Positions 62,279 through 64,000 of a DNA stretch of 64,000 nucleotides are shown here, in pieces. Both the position numbers and the translations under genes were made by a program. Each line of letters begins with the position of its first letter. Position 1 is the first letter of the stretch. Below the pieces are notes generated by a model, which saw only the letters and a program-made list of their open reading frames with translations, was not told where the DNA came from and did not search any database. Source of the DNA: Brucella anthropi ATCC 49188 (lineage in GTDB: Bacteria; Pseudomonadota; Alphaproteobacteria; Rhizobiales; Rhizobiaceae); the NCBI RefSeq assembly GCF_000017405.1, contig NC_009667.1, forward strand, positions 372,001-436,000, written 5' to 3'.

Positions 62279-64000
62279 CTACTGAGCGGCGTTCTGCGCT
62301 GACCTATTATCCTGCCTCGCATGATAAAAATGCGATAGAAGGGAACGCAATGCGGCGGGCCGAAGTGGCTTGTGCAAAACCGTGACGTTCTCGTCTTCAG
62401 CGCGCTGGCGGACTTCCTTGGAACGATCGGCTGTCAGCAGGACGGCGGGTATTTCCACCTGAAACGTCTCGCGCGCAAAGCCGATCATATCGAGGCCGTT
62501 TTCGTGTAGAAGATGATAATCTGCGACGATCACATCGGGCGGTGTGGAGTGGTCGGCACAATAGTTCTTCAACGCTGCTCCACTGCGCAACGTCGTTACA
62601 TGGCATCCCCACCCGCGAAGCAGCGTTTCCATCCCGGAAAGGATGCTGGCGTCATTATCGATGCAGAGAACATCGAGCCCGGTCAGTTCCAGCGCTTTCT
62701 GCAGGCCGCGGCGGCTCTTCACGTCATCAGCGGGCACTTTTTCCTGTGAGACAGGAATGCGCAGGGTGAACATGGTTCCCTTATCGGGCGTCGAAGACAG
62801 GGATAGCGGCAGCGACAGCAGCCTTGCGATGCGGTCGACAATGGAAAGGCCGAGGCCAAGCCCTTCCGCTTCCCGCATGCCCTCATCCAGTCGCGTGAAC
62901 TCCCGGAAGACAAGTTTCAGCTTTTGCGATGGAATGCCGATGCCGGTATCGAACACCTGCAACTCCACAAAGGAGCCACGACGCCGAACGCCGAGCAGAA
63001 TACCACCCTTGCGGCTATATTTGATCGAGTTGGAAACAAGGTTCTGGATCAGGCGGCGAAGCATATTGCGGTCCGTTTTGACAACGATGCTCGACGGCAC
63101 AACGCGCAACTTCAGCCCTTTGGCGGCTGCAAGAGGCGTAAAATCGGTAGCAATCTGGCTCATCAGCTTGTCGAGGTGAAACACCGAGAGGTCAGGCTTG
63201 AGTGACCCGGTGTCCAGTCGGGAAATATCCAGCACCATACCCAGAATGGCTTCCACGGCCTCCAGCGAGGAATCGATATTACGTGCGAATTCGCTCGTTT
63301 CGGAGCGTCCGAGTTTTTCGGCAAGCGCCGTACTATACAATCGCGCTGCGTTGAGAGGTTGCAGAATGTCATGACCGGCTGCTGCCAGAAAGCGTGTCTT
63401 TCCCTGATTGGCCTCTTCTGCTGCCGTCTGGGCCTTGGCGAGCTGCTGGTTGACGCGGGTCAGTTCTGCCGTGCGATCCGCCACGCGCTGCTCCAGCATT
63501 TCCGCTGCCTTCTGGCGCGTGACGTCGGCTTCGACTGCTGCCGTGATATCGGTATATGTCGCGACAATTCCGCCATCCGGCATCGGGTTGGATTGAATTT
63601 CCAGCACCTTGCCCGTCGATTTCATGTCGATGCGCCATGGCTGGCGCACAGCTGCGAGCGAGCGGATGACCCCGTTCTGCGCGTTGAACGATATATCGCC
63701 GCGGCTGTGCAGCTGTTCCACGATTTCCGAAACGGGTATCCCGACCTGCATCACTTCATCTGGGAGATCGAAAAGCTTGCGGAACTGCCGGTTCCAGAAA
63801 GTCAGCCTCAGATCCTTGTCTAAAACGGTAATTCCCTGTTCCATCTGATCGAGGGCCGTTTGCAGCAGATTGCGGTTTTGCTGCAAGGCGGTCGAAGCAT
63901 CGTCAAGGAGCTGTCGCGCGTCACGTCCTGATGCATCGCTCTTCTGCAAAAGCAGTGACAGTACAAGGCGCGCCGATGCCGAGCCGACGGCTGTGCCGAG
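62279..64000 (-). CDS. PAS hybrid histidine kinase, C-terminal part (runs off the right edge)
   Basis: At least 574 codons are visible and the frame stays open to the window end. The outermost residues, LGTAVGSASARLVLSLLLQ, look like the end of a membrane domain, as in SSS-symporter-linked sensor kinases. A PAS domain follows (GITVLDKDLRLTFWNRQFRKL), then the H-box FLAAAGHDILQPLNAARLYS, N-box NLVSNSIKYSR, G1 DTGIGI and G2 GLGLGLSIV. A C-terminal receiver carries VIVADYHLLHENGLDM. An internal TTG at 63949 is not needed as a start. It is convergent with the response-regulator gene, its likely partner. Confidence 0.88.
   Translation of the reverse strand, partial: LGTAVGSASARLVLSLLLQKSDASGRDARQLLDDASTALQQNRNLLQTALDQMEQGITVLDKDLRLTFWNRQFRKLFDLPDEVMQVGIPVSEIVEQLHSRGDISFNAQNGVIRSLAAVRQPWRIDMKSTGKVLEIQSNPMPDGGIVATYTDITAAVEADVTRQKAAEMLEQRVADRTAELTRVNQQLAKAQTAAEEANQGKTRFLAAAGHDILQPLNAARLYSTALAEKLGRSETSEFARNIDSSLEAVEAILGMVLDISRLDTGSLKPDLSVFHLDKLMSQIATDFTPLAAAKGLKLRVVPSSIVVKTDRNMLRRLIQNLVSNSIKYSRKGGILLGVRRRGSFVELQVFDTGIGIPSQKLKLVFREFTRLDEGMREAEGLGLGLSIVDRIARLLSLPLSLSSTPDKGTMFTLRIPVSQEKVPADDVKSRRGLQKALELTGLDVLCIDNDASILSGMETLLRGWGCHVTTLRSGAALKNYCADHSTPPDVIVADYHLLHENGLDMIGFARETFQVEIPAVLLTADRSKEVRQRAEDENVTVLHKPLRPAALRSLLSHFYHARQDNRSAQNAAQ

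Overview
The window reads as a chromosomal segment of an alphaproteobacterium of the order Hyphomicrobiales, most likely the Brucella/Ochrobactrum group. This rests on recognised protein families (GcrA, a BepRDE-type RND pump, CoxG, a double-domain dCTP deaminase, a SAM-II leader in front of metZ) and on dispersed palindromic repeats typical of that group. It is inference from memory, not a database search. Genes are dense, on both strands, and mostly housekeeping or metabolic. I found no rRNA, tRNA or CRISPR.

Layout. 1-1983: a minus-strand operon of a GntR regulator, a cystathionine beta-lyase-like PLP enzyme and the first codons of a secreted protein. 2306-10382: a sugar or sugar-acid module of aldo/keto reductase, PfkB kinase, DHDPS/NAL-type aldolase, GntR regulator and a complete ABC importer, with a 16-bp palindrome in the promoter of the aldolase-to-transporter operon. 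10419-13243: PreT/PreA dihydropyrimidine dehydrogenase. 13479-19379: an EamA transporter, CoxG, Pgi, an aspartoacylase-type enzyme, a HAD phosphatase and a GST. 19446-26620: a FadD-type ligase, then the divergent bepR/bepDE efflux locus. 26751-28088: an unlisted-type 54-aa membrane peptide and an orphan periplasmic binding protein.

28325-46799 is the accessory part, an exopolysaccharide region. It holds a BcsA-like glycosyltransferase, PPK2 and PhoR, then two GNAT-like proteins, a GT2, a secreted clan GH-A-like hydrolase, a Wzx-type flippase, a GumC/Wzz chain-length protein, a Wzy/ExoQ-type polymerase, a polysaccharide deacetylase and two GT4 enzymes. The polymerase is split by a 1,047-bp IS630-family element with a TA target duplication. 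Joining the flanks restores one 430-codon frame exactly. No initiating transferase and no Wza-type export protein lie in the window.

46912-62267 returns to conserved chromosome: gcrA, argD-argF-hslO, apaG, metZ with a SAM-II riboswitch and terminator, dcd, a GlxA-type regulator, a DUF6460 protein, a CAP-domain protein, a MATE transporter, pyrD, a DUF952 protein, a small secreted coiled-coil protein, prolyl aminopeptidase and a LuxR-type response regulator. A hybrid histidine kinase converges on the response regulator and runs off the right edge.

The least ordinary features are the IS-split polymerase, a 100-bp TA-flanked element (60344-60443) whose left end resembles the IS630 ends, a promoter followed within about 30 bp by a terminator upstream of argD, and several exact operator-like palindromes.
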